NCBI GenBank assembly: GCA_017745235.1
Contig: JAGHZU010000005.1
Coordinates: forward strand, 124,001 to 188,000
Reading direction: 5' to 3'
DNA from: Caulobacter sp.
Lineage (GTDB): Bacteria; Pseudomonadota; Alphaproteobacteria; Caulobacterales; Caulobacteraceae
DNA length: 64,000 nucleotides
The notes under the pieces were generated by a model, which did not search any database, was not told the origin of the DNA, and saw only the letters and a program-made list of their open reading frames with translations. Shown in pieces: positions 56,932-64,000 of this stretch. Within the stretch, counting starts at the first letter, position 1, and every line of letters begins with the position of its first letter. The translations under genes were made by a program, and so were the position numbers.

Positions 56932-58463
56932 GCGAACACCAGATCGATACGGTGAGCGCCCCGAGCCGGCGCCCTGACATGGAGGCCGTCGGCGTCGGCG
57001 AACACCCAGTCGCCCTGGGACGTGTTCACGGCCGGCCCCTCCCCCTTGGCGACCGGCGCGCCGTCCATCCGCAGGCTCCAGGCGCCGCGGCCAGCCAGAC
57101 GGCCGATCGTCAGGTCACCGCCCCCTCGACGGTCGTCGCGCCTGGCGACGCACAGGTTCAACGCGTCATCCTCGAACACCGCCCGGCTCAGCGCCACGTC
57201 GTCCTCGATCGCGACGACGGCCGGATCGGTATGAAAGCTTGCGGCCAGCGGCTCGTTGTAGAGCCGCCAGAGGCCGTCGGGGACGTTGAGACGCGCATAG
57301 CCCAGCAGGCAGTTTCCCGTATGAGGCTCCACCAGGGTGCGATTGCCTAGGCTGTCCTCCACGGCGTCGTTGCGCGGGTAGTAGAGCCCGCCCTGGCGCC
57401 AGGTCGGGGCCATGAAGCGATCGGCGTGCGCCAGCAGACCCTCGAGCGTGGCCTGGTCGCCCATCTCCGAGGCCCAGGCCGCGACCCAGCCAAAGTCGCA
57501 GTCGTCATTGACCACCACTTGCCCCATGACCTCCGGACGCGGCGAGGACCGCACCGACAGCGCGCCGTCGAGCCCCGGAGCGATCAGGTCGGCCAGCTGG
57601 GCCGGATAGTGCTCGCGCACGAAATCCCGGTTCCACATGTTCATCAGGGCCCCAACCCAGGCGTCGACCCAGGGCGCCTTGCCCAGGTTGCGGCGAGGCT
57701 CGTGAGTGTCGGCCGAGACCATCAGATGGTAGTGGCCGTTTTCCCCGACCCGTCCGAACTGCCCCCAGGCCGCCTCGTAGGCCTCCGTCACCTCGGTCGC
57801 CCGCGAGCCGCCGGTCAGCAGATCATGCAGCCGAAAGCCGAGGATGGCTGGCTGATTGCAGATCTGGAACACGCAGTTGGGCTCGCAAGCCACGCCGATG
57901 AAGCCGCTTTCGACCATCAGCCAGTAGAGATGCTCGTTGAGGCTGTTCTGATCGTACTCGAACACCTTCGGCTCGCCGCCCCAGAAATAGGACCAGTGCT
58001 TGAAGGTGATCGCGCCCGGCTTGGCGTAGCGGTCATCGCCGAAGACGTAGTTGTAGAGCAGCGCCAGCGACTGGACGTAGGCGCTGTACATGATGTTGTC
58101 GCGCCCGACCGGATCCCACTCCTCCTTGTAGGTGTGGGCCAGGTGGGCGTTGAAGACGCTGCCGCCCCGACTGACATTGTGCCAGTAGAGCCAAACCTCC
58201 GGCAGCAACAGCTTCTCGAACAGGCGCTCGAAGATCGGCTTGAAGACCCCCGGCGCGGCCGGCATCCGGTGGATGTGGGTCAGCGCCAGCCCGTAGGCCA
58301 TGTAGGCCAGCTGGAAGCGGTAGGCGCCAAAGTCGTCCTGCCCAACGCCCCGCCCCTTCATCAACGACCAGTCATTGGTCGGCTGGCGCGAGAGGTTGTC
58401 GAAGTGCGCCAGGTGACCGAGCTGCTCGACCGACAGCCCGGCCCGCTCGCTGGCCCGGCTCAT
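56928..58463 (-). CDS. Linalool dehydratase/isomerase-family protein
   Basis: A 511-residue protein matching the linalool dehydratase/isomerase (LDI, LinD) family over its central part: NDWSLMKGRGVGQDDFGAYRFQLAYMAYGLAL, EWDPVGRDNIMYSAYVQSLALLYNYVFGDDRY, FEYDQNSLNEHLYWLMVESGFIGVACEPNCVFQICNQPAILGFRLHD. Cys193 and Cys202 are nine residues apart, the spacing I recall for the active-site cysteines of LinD. LDI interconverts linalool, geraniol and myrcene. No signal peptide is seen, although the Castellaniella enzyme is periplasmic. It is coupled by four-base overlaps to an alcohol dehydrogenase gene, as expected for oxidation of geraniol. The substrate may be a different tertiary or allylic alcohol. 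Confidence 0.8.
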   Translation of the reverse strand: MSRASERAGLSVEQLGHLAHFDNLSRQPTNDWSLMKGRGVGQDDFGAYRFQLAYMAYGLALTHIHRMPAAPGVFKPIFERLFEKLLLPEVWLYWHNVSRGGSVFNAHLAHTYKEEWDPVGRDNIMYSAYVQSLALLYNYVFGDDRYAKPGAITFKHWSYFWGGEPKVFEYDQNSLNEHLYWLMVESGFIGVACEPNCVFQICNQPAILGFRLHDLLTGGSRATEVTEAYEAAWGQFGRVGENGHYHLMVSADTHEPRRNLGKAPWVDAWVGALMNMWNRDFVREHYPAQLADLIAPGLDGALSVRSSPRPEVMGQVVVNDDCDFGWVAAWASEMGDQATLEGLLAHADRFMAPTWRQGGLYYPRNDAVEDSLGNRTLVEPHTGNCLLGYARLNVPDGLWRLYNEPLAASFHTDPAVVAIEDDVALSRAVFEDDALNLCVARRDDRRGGGDLTIGRLAGRGAWSLRMDGAPVAKGEGPAVNTSQGDWVFADADGLHVRAPARGAHRIDLVFA

Positions 58464-59572
58464 GCCGGCGCGCCGATTTCGAGGACCGCCTTGATGGTCT
58501 GGCCCGCCAGCTGGTCGGCGATCGCCGCGTTGATCTGGTCGAACGGATAGGCCTTGATCAATCGGTCGAACGGGAAGCGACCTTGGCGATAGAGCTCGAT
58601 CATCTGCGGGATGAAGATGTCCGGCACGGAGTCGCCCTCGACAAAGCCGCGGACCGACTGGCCCGCCAGCAGCATGGGAAACCAGGGCAGCTCCAGGCTG
58701 CGGTCGGCCGTCGGCGGCACGGCGACCAGTCCCAGCATGCCCAGGCGACCCAATCCCGCAAGCGCCGCCTGGATCAGGCCAGGCGCGCCGGCTGCATCGA
58801 CGATGTAGTCGACGCCCTGCGGGACGATCTCACGCACGGCCGCGCCCAGGTCCGTCAGTCCCGTGGTGTTGATGCCGTGAGTGGCTCCCAGTGACCGCGC
58901 TAGCTCCAGCCGGCTGTCGACGCGATCCACCGCGATTATCGTGGCGCACCCACAGACCACTGCGCCCAGAAGCGCCGCCAAGCCCACCGCGCCGGTGCCC
59001 AGGATCATGATCGTGCTGCCGGCCCTTGGCCGCATCCCGTTCATCACCGTCCCCGCGCCGGTCTGGATGCCGCAGCCCAACGGGCCCAGCAGATGCAACG
59101 GGACATCCTTGCGAACCTTGACCGCATTGCGCTCGCCGGCCAGGGCGTATTGGCCAAACGACGACTGGCCAAAGTACTTCAGGTAGGCCTGGGCGCCGTC
59201 GTCCAGGCGAGCGCGAGGGCCGTCCGGGTCGGTCTGGAAGTTGAGCGCGTTGAAGTGGTCGCAGTACATAGGCGCGCCAGTCTCGCACTGATGGCAGGTC
59301 CCGTCCGACGCCGGCGCCAGCACCACGTGATCGCCCACGGCCAGCTTGGTGACGGCAGAGCCGATCGCCTCGACCACACCGGCGCCCTCATGCCCGAAGA
59401 TCGCCGGGAACGGTGCGCCCAGAAGGCCATCGCGGCTGGCCAAATCGGTGTGGCAGACCCCGACCCCGACCACGCGGACCAGCACCTCGCGCGGGCCGGG
59501 CTCGGGCAGATCGACGGTCTCGAGGACGAACGGCGTCTTGGGGGTGCGCACGACGGCGGCCAGGCTCTTCAT
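58460..59572 (-). CDS. Zinc-dependent alcohol dehydrogenase, geraniol/aryl-alcohol type
   Basis: A 370-residue MDR-family dehydrogenase. Catalytic zinc ligands are Cys in VGVGVCHTDLASRDG and GHEGAGV (His/Glu), with GCGIQTGAGTVMNGMRPRAGSTIMILGTGAVGLAALLGAV holding the third Cys and the Rossmann GTGAVG. The structural-zinc loop GTCHQCETGAPMYC has three clear cysteines; the first of the usual four seems replaced by Ser/Asp. The length and motif set are those of geraniol, perillyl and benzyl alcohol dehydrogenases. It overlaps the LDI-like gene by four bases, so geraniol to geranial oxidation is a coherent role. The ATG at 59572 (MKSLAAVVRTPKTPF) is the family start. Confidence 0.85.
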   Translation of the reverse strand: MKSLAAVVRTPKTPFVLETVDLPEPGPREVLVRVVGVGVCHTDLASRDGLLGAPFPAIFGHEGAGVVEAIGSAVTKLAVGDHVVLAPASDGTCHQCETGAPMYCDHFNALNFQTDPDGPRARLDDGAQAYLKYFGQSSFGQYALAGERNAVKVRKDVPLHLLGPLGCGIQTGAGTVMNGMRPRAGSTIMILGTGAVGLAALLGAVVCGCATIIAVDRVDSRLELARSLGATHGINTTGLTDLGAAVREIVPQGVDYIVDAAGAPGLIQAALAGLGRLGMLGLVAVPPTADRSLELPWFPMLLAGQSVRGFVEGDSVPDIFIPQMIELYRQGRFPFDRLIKAYPFDQINAAIADQLAGQTIKAVLEIGAPA

Positions 59573-59603
59573 GGGATGCTCCGGGAACTCGAAAGACGAA
59601 AAT

Positions 59604-59634
59604 GGGCGGCCGGCCCGCAAGGGCCTGGCCGCCC
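59604..59634 (-). terminator. Rho-independent terminator of the 59,718 membrane gene
   Basis: GGGCGGCCGGCCC and GGGCC-T-GGCCGCCC form a long GC stem around GCAA. On the minus strand it is followed by ATTTTCGTCTTTC. It lies between the membrane-protein stop (59718) and the dehydrogenase start (59572), and should separate the two transcripts. Confidence 0.7.
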
Positions 59635-59717
59635 AGGAACGAGGCGACGGCGCTGAGGCTAGCGCCACGGCCTTGGCCAAGGCGACGCGGGGACTGTTGC
59701 GCCCGCGACAACGCCGG

Positions 59718-60203
59718 TCAGGCCAAGGCGCCCGAACGGCGAGACTTGCGGCCGGCCGCCACGCCCAGGACGACGAAGCCCGCCAGGACGACCAGCTGAG
59801 CGACGCCAAACGGGGGTTCTTTCTGGGTCGGGGCCAGGGCGTGCAGCGCGGGGATCTTGGCGAAGGACTGAGCAATGGCCACGAAGACCAGGAACCACAG
59901 GCTCGCCACCAGGCTTGCCGAACGCGTCACCCGCCAACCGCCGCTGACAGCGCCCCGCTTGCCGCCGATCAACACCAGCGCCAGCACGATCAGGGCGATA
60001 ACGCCGACGACGATGGCGGGCGTGACGCCTTTGAAGGGGAAGAAGAAGCCGGTGATGCTCGTGAGCGCGGCCAGCAGGATGAAGGACTTGGTGAAGGCCG
60101 ACGGGGCGCCGCGGGTCAAGGCGGCCACCACGGGAATGCCCAGGACGATGGCCACGAGGCTGAGGGCGGTGTGGAACAGCGTGAAGGCCGTAAGGATGGA
60201 CAT
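59718..60203 (-). CDS. Four-span membrane protein of unknown function
   Basis: A 161-residue membrane protein with hydrophobic segments at about 3-28 (LTAFTLFHTALSLVAIVLGIPVVAAL), 38-56 (FILLAALTSITGFFFPF), 62-82 (AIVVGVIALIVLALVLIG), 92-115 (ASLVASLWFLVFVAIAQSF) and 132-152 (FGVAQLVVLAGFVVLGVAAG); four or five spans. It ends with a basic RKSRRSG. The ATG at 60203 is chosen since the upstream part looks random. I do not recognise the family. It has its own terminator and is probably monocistronic. Confidence 0.7.
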   Translation of the reverse strand: MSILTAFTLFHTALSLVAIVLGIPVVAALTRGAPSAFTKSFILLAALTSITGFFFPFKGVTPAIVVGVIALIVLALVLIGGKRGAVSGGWRVTRSASLVASLWFLVFVAIAQSFAKIPALHALAPTQKEPPFGVAQLVVLAGFVVLGVAAGRKSRRSGALA

Positions 60204-60739
60204 GGCGTAGCTCCGGACGAGCGCCGTCGCGCCTTTAAGGCCAAGGCGGCGGTTCGGCGTTGGACGGAAGGGCGTGAGCGTCTGTTCAGCCTGACCGTCC
60301 AACGAAGACGGGGCCGATCCAGACTGGGCCGAGACGATCGCGTTTCGTCCGGCTCGATGCTCGCTAGCTAACGCGTGCGGCGCGCACATCAAAGGTCGCC
60401 GCGTGGATGGCTTTGTTGCGCAAGCCGCAACACTGAATGCCGCGACGGGCGGCTATGGTTCGCTCCGAACATCGGCGAAAACCCGCTGTCGCCCCGGGCC
60501 GTTGCATATCGATGAGCGCCGCACGCCCATTTGGCCTGTGTTTGGCTACCCGATTGGGTGATGACGCCATTCAAGTCGTGTGAAGTTTATGAGCCAAGAC
60601 CCATCTTTGCGCACAACAGTTCAAAGATCAGGCGCAAGCTGAAATCTCCAGTTTTCATTGGCGAAAGCCGCCCTATATCTCGCCTCTCGTCCGACAAGTC
60701 TGGCTTGTTGGAGTCCTCGTTCGGAGCCCTGCGTCGCCC
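60204..60739. other. 536-bp intergenic region
   Basis: No convincing gene. It separates the divergent membrane-protein and STAND-regulator genes and should hold both promoters. The right half (60560-60720) is less GC-rich. GGCTTTGTTGCGCAA at 60409-60423 looks like the terminal repeat of some IS5-type elements, and a short reverse ORF (60364-60570) crosses it, but no transposase motif or second end is visible. Confidence 0.35.
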
Positions 60740-63622
60740 TTGTCCGCTCTGCCGCCCGCTCAAAGTGACAGACCGTCGACGCCCGAGGTGCGCAACGCCC
60801 CTTACCTGTTTGGCCCCTATCTCCTGGACGGCGAGCGTCGCGTTCTGCTGAAGTCGGGCCGCCCCCTGCCGATCGGCTCGCGGGCTTTCGATCTCCTGAC
60901 CGCGCTTGTCGAGGCCGCTGGCGACACGGTCAGCAAGGACGCGCTCGTCGCGCGGGTCTGGCGCGACCTGCACATTGGCGACGACAATCTTCGCTCACAG
61001 ATCGCCAACCTGCGCCGCATCCTCGGCGAGCAAGCCGACGGCGCCCCTTACATCGTCAACGACATCGGCCGCGGCTACCGCTTCGCTGGTCCCATCGGCG
61101 CAGCCCCGTCGCCCGCCGCGATCGTCAGCACGCCGCTGTCCAACTTGCCGGCCAAGCTCCAACGGACGATTGGACGCGAGCGCGCCGTGCGCGCGGCCGC
61201 GCAGCGCCTGGGCGAAGCGCGCCTTGTGACGCTGGTGGGGCCCGGCGGCATCGGCAAGACCACGGTCGCCATCCAGGCAGCCGAAACGCTGCGCACGGCG
61301 TACCCGGACGGTGTCTGTTTTGTCGATCTGGCTCCCGTCCAGAGCCCGCCCCTGGCCATCAGCGCCATCGCCTCGGCCCTGGGCCTACCGACGGCGTCTG
61401 AAGATCCCACCCCTGCCCTGACCGCGCTGCTGCGCGATCGCCACATCCTGCTCGTCCTGGACAATTGCGAACACCTGGTGGGCCCGGTCGCCGTCCTCGT
61501 CGATCGTCTGCTGGCGGGAACCGCGGGCCTGGACATCCTGGCCACCAGTCGCGAGCCGCTGCGGACGGCTGGCGAAAATGTCCAGCAACTGGGGCCGCTG
61601 ACCTTTCCGCCACAAGGCCAGCAGGTCGATGCGGCGCACGCCCTGAGCTATCCGGCCGTCGAACTGCTCGTTGATCGCGTACGGGCCGGACGCGAGGACT
61701 TTGTCCTCAGCGACGCGGACGCGCCGCTGGCTGCGGAAATCTGCCGCAGGCTCGATGGCTTGGCCCTGGCCATAGAACTGGCGGCCGGACGGGTGACGAC
61801 CTTTGGCCTGCGCGGCGTGGCCGAGCGCCTGGACGACCGGTTCACCCTGCTCAGCCAGGGGCGTCGGACGGCCCTGCCGCGGCATCAGACGCTCAAGGCC
61901 ACCTTCGACTGGAGCTACGACACCCTCAGCGATGACGAGCGCAAGGTGTTCCGCCGCCTGGCGCTCTATGCGGGGAACTTCTCGCTGGAATCTATGTCCA
62001 GCCTCGTCGCCGACGCCGACCTGGCGAGCGAGGAGGCCGCGCGCGTGCTCGCCGGCCTTGTCGAGAAGTCCCTGGTCCATGCCGAGCACGTCGACGGCGT
62101 CACCGAGTATCGGCTCCTGGAGACGGCCCGCGTCTATGCCCTGGGCCGGCTCAAAGACAGCGGCGAGCTGCGCGCGCTCGCCCGGGGCCATGCCGAATGC
62201 ATGCTCGGCTTCTTTGACCGGGCGGGGCCGGAGCTTCGGGCTCGCCCCCCTGCCCCCTTCGTCGCCACCCTGGGCCGCCAGATCGGCAATCTGCGCGTCG
62301 CGCTGGACTGGGCGTTCTCGGCCGAGGGCGACCGGGATCTCTCAGTCCGGCTGGTGCTGGCCGCCCTGCCCGTTTGGCAGAGCCTGTCGTTGAGCCAGGA
62401 GGCCCGAGGACGGATTGAGGCGACCTTGGCCATCCCAGGCGTGGCAAGTCAGCGTCGCCAGGCCGTGGAACTTCATCTCAATCTCGGCGGCGCGATCCTG
62501 CAGACGACCGGCTGGGAGCCGCGCCTTGCAGTCACCTATGCCGAGGCGCTGCGTCTGGCTGAAGCACTGGGCGACAACGACTACACCCTGCGGGCGCTCT
62601 GGGGCCTGATGATCACCCACTTCACGGGCCGCAACTTCCGCGCAGCCCTGGAAGCGGCCCAGCGGTTCCGCGCCCTGGCCAACCGGCTGGGTGATGTCGG
62701 CGACACGATGGTGGGCGCGCGGATGATGGGCAACATCCACCACGTGCTAGGCGAACACGCCCAGGGTCTGCGCGAAATCGAGCTGATGCTGGATCTCTAT
62801 GTCGAGAACCACCAGCGCTCCAACGCCAGCCGGTTTCAGTTCGATCAGCGCGTTGCGGCCTTGGCGTTCCACGCCGCGATCCTGTTCGTGCGCGGCCGCT
62901 TCGACAAAGCTATGGCCTCGGCCCAGACAGCGGTCGACGAAGCCCTGGCGCTCAACCACATCCCCACCCTGTTCTACGGCCTCGGCTTCGGAGCCACCTT
63001 CGTGCCCCTGCATCTGGGCGCGGCCGAGGAAGCCGAGCGCTACCTCAGGCTCTATCTCGACTACACCGCCTCGCAGATCGGCTGGAGCTCGTGGGCCCAG
63101 GCCTATGATGGCGCCTGGCTGATCGAGACCGGGCGGGCCGCCGAGGGCGTGCCGCGCTTGCGCGAAGCCATCAACGCCCTCGGCGCTCGCGCTCTGCACA
63201 TGCACTACGCCGGCTTCCTGGCGGTGTTGGGGAGCGGCTACGAAGCGGTCGGCCACGGCGACAGCGCGCTCTGGACCCTTCAGAAGGCTCAGGACGAGGC
63301 CGAACTCCACCAGGAGCGCTGGATCCTGCCCGAGATCCTCCGGCGCAAGGCGGGCCTGACCCAGGTGCCGCCAGCCGAAGCCGAACGGCTGCTGATCCAA
63401 GCCCACGCCATGGCTCGCGCCGACGAAGCCCTGGGCTGGGAACTGCGGTGCGCCGTAGATCTTGCCGGCCTCATGCAGGGCCAGGGCCGTCTAGGCGAAG
63501 CGCACGCGGTGCTCGCGCCGACCTATGGCGCGTTGACGGAGGGGTTTGAGACCCGCGACGCCCTGGCGGCGCGAGGTCTCCTGCAGTCCCTGACCGAGGC
63601 TCTGGAGAACGTTGCGCGTTGA
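60740..63622 (+). CDS. Winged-helix / NB-ARC / TPR (STAND) regulator
   Basis: A 960-residue regulator. An OmpR-type winged helix (FGPYLLDGERRVLLKSGRPLPIGSRAFDLLTALVEAAGDTVSKDALVARVW, then YIVNDIGRGYRFAGP) occupies about 22-117. An AAA/NB-ARC NTPase has Walker A GPGGIGKT at 167-174, LLVLDNCEHL (Walker B) and ILATSREPLRTAGE. Helical and TPR-like repeats fill about 400-960. Such proteins are large signal-integrating transcription activators. The start is a TTG at 60740; the coding text is convincing from NAPYLFGPYLL on. The downstream nitronate monooxygenase gene may be its target. Confidence 0.88.
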   Translation: MSALPPAQSDRPSTPEVRNAPYLFGPYLLDGERRVLLKSGRPLPIGSRAFDLLTALVEAAGDTVSKDALVARVWRDLHIGDDNLRSQIANLRRILGEQADGAPYIVNDIGRGYRFAGPIGAAPSPAAIVSTPLSNLPAKLQRTIGRERAVRAAAQRLGEARLVTLVGPGGIGKTTVAIQAAETLRTAYPDGVCFVDLAPVQSPPLAISAIASALGLPTASEDPTPALTALLRDRHILLVLDNCEHLVGPVAVLVDRLLAGTAGLDILATSREPLRTAGENVQQLGPLTFPPQGQQVDAAHALSYPAVELLVDRVRAGREDFVLSDADAPLAAEICRRLDGLALAIELAAGRVTTFGLRGVAERLDDRFTLLSQGRRTALPRHQTLKATFDWSYDTLSDDERKVFRRLALYAGNFSLESMSSLVADADLASEEAARVLAGLVEKSLVHAEHVDGVTEYRLLETARVYALGRLKDSGELRALARGHAECMLGFFDRAGPELRARPPAPFVATLGRQIGNLRVALDWAFSAEGDRDLSVRLVLAALPVWQSLSLSQEARGRIEATLAIPGVASQRRQAVELHLNLGGAILQTTGWEPRLAVTYAEALRLAEALGDNDYTLRALWGLMITHFTGRNFRAALEAAQRFRALANRLGDVGDTMVGARMMGNIHHVLGEHAQGLREIELMLDLYVENHQRSNASRFQFDQRVAALAFHAAILFVRGRFDKAMASAQTAVDEALALNHIPTLFYGLGFGATFVPLHLGAAEEAERYLRLYLDYTASQIGWSSWAQAYDGAWLIETGRAAEGVPRLREAINALGARALHMHYAGFLAVLGSGYEAVGHGDSALWTLQKAQDEAELHQERWILPEILRRKAGLTQVPPAEAERLLIQAHAMARADEALGWELRCAVDLAGLMQGQGRLGEAHAVLAPTYGALTEGFETRDALAARGLLQSLTEALENVAR

Positions 63623-63659
63623 GCAACGCTTAGACGGTCAGTGTTGCGCTTAGCGCAAC
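63616..63659. terminator. Two adjacent palindromes after the STAND gene
   Basis: GCGTTG-AG-CAACGC (63616-63629) overlaps the stop codon, and GTTGCGC-TTA-GCGCAAC (63643-63659) follows. Both are built from the same GTTGCGC-type word, so the region holds several copies of a short repeat in both orientations. It could end the transcript or bind the regulator. Confidence 0.45.
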
Positions 63660-63907
63660 AACTTTAGCGCGCAGCGCATCTTAGAGCCCCGCGCGCACCG
63701 GGTTACATCACACCTCAAGCGGAGCAGCTTCCCAGAGGTAAGTCTTGACGACCGATCCGATCCCGACCGCCGCGCCCTTTGCGCAGCGGCCGCGCCGATG
63801 GGCGGCCTTCGCCATTCCGAAGCCCTCATCGCGGTCGCCAATCTTTGCGCCAAACGCAACGCGCCCGCGGATGACAAGAACGCCCAGCACGGCGAGTGAG
63901 TAAGCGT

Positions 63908-64000
63908 ATGACCCCCTGGCCCGATCAACGCCTGACGTCCCTCTTCGGCATCGAACATCCAATCCTCCAGGCCCCCCTTGCTGAGGTTGGCGGTCCACGG
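63908..64000 (+). CDS. Nitronate monooxygenase family, N-terminal fragment
   Basis: The last 93 bases encode MTPWPDQRLTSLFGIEHPILQAPLAEVGG and continue past the window. The pattern L-x-x-L-F-G-I-E-H-P-I-x-Q-A-P is the standard N-terminus of nitronate monooxygenase / 2-nitropropane dioxygenase FMN enzymes, which oxidise propionate 3-nitronate or nitroalkanes. The preceding 248 bases after the palindromes hold no clear gene. Confidence 0.8.
   Translation, partial: MTPWPDQRLTSLFGIEHPILQAPLAEVGGPR

Noticed and set aside
60364..60570. IS5-type insertion-sequence remnant
   Set aside because: One end-like sequence (GGCTTTGTTGCGCAA) but no transposase motif and no opposite end.
63708..63998. 96-codon reverse-strand ORF at the right end
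   Set aside because: It overlaps the recognisable nitronate monooxygenase start and shows no known motif.
1..64000. CRISPR arrays, rRNA or tRNA genes, integrase
   Set aside because: Looked for regular short repeats, conserved rRNA words, tRNA T-loops and recombinase motifs; none was found.

Overview
The window is GC-rich alphaproteobacterial DNA. The best guess is Caulobacteraceae (Caulobacter, Phenylobacterium or a relative). The guess rests on high GC in almost every gene, an astexin/caulonodin-type lasso-peptide locus with its own TonB receptor and isopeptidase, and a rep/par/trb element of the kind common in alphaproteobacteria. This is inference: no rRNA or tRNA gene was seen to anchor it.

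Layout. (1) About 1-22,850 is the backbone of an integrative conjugative element or plasmid-like element. It has two inverted DUF736 genes, two DUF2285 genes (one frameshifted), a small HTH protein, RepA, ParA, a small ribbon-helix-helix partner, DUF2840, a TraF protease, a lytic transglycosylase, a candidate oriT, a DUF3363 relaxase, a cargo membrane protein, TraG, a CopG-type protein, a secreted nuclease, the Trb mating-pair operon in the order trbB-C-D-E-J-K-L-F-G-I, DUF2274 and a convergent LysR. No integrase or attachment site is visible. (2) About 22,860-31,200 is cargo: a membrane-protein pair, an HD-domain protein divergent from a GlxA-type regulator, then a visibly more AT-rich three-gene island (superfamily I helicase, DarT-type DNA ADP-ribosyltransferase, ADP-ribosylglycohydrolase), convergent with a nucleotidyltransferase-HEPN fusion. 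(3) About 31,700-42,400 is a lasso-peptide locus. On the plus strand are FecI-type sigma, FecR, an STN-bearing TonB receptor and an S9-family isopeptidase. Facing it on the minus strand are GntR, two precursor genes of 38 and 39 codons, protein B and cyclase C. Both precursors are too short for routine ORF calling; they have related 19-residue cores and each is preceded by the same 23-nt element. (4) About 42,700-53,550 has regulators, DUF3237, TetR/LysR/aldo-keto reductase, a tripartite RND efflux operon and an exported alpha/beta hydrolase. (5) About 53,650-56,340 is an overlapping three-gene operon of an LCAT-like hydrolase, a trypsin-fold protease and a small protein. (6) About 56,430-59,570 is an overlapping operon of a zinc alcohol dehydrogenase, a linalool dehydratase/isomerase-family protein and a SCO protein, suggesting monoterpenoid metabolism. 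(7) The right end has a small membrane protein, a large winged-helix/NB-ARC/TPR regulator and the start of a nitronate monooxygenase gene.

How they work together. Region 1 supplies replication or partition, DNA processing and the mating channel. Region 2 looks like defence cargo in which DarT would modify DNA and the glycohydrolase would reverse it. Region 3 is a self-contained make, import, sense and hydrolyse circuit for two related lasso peptides. The strongest candidates for something undescribed are the twin precursors with their repeated upstream element, and the helicase-DarT-glycohydrolase island, where an ARH-fold enzyme stands where a macro-domain DarG would be expected.
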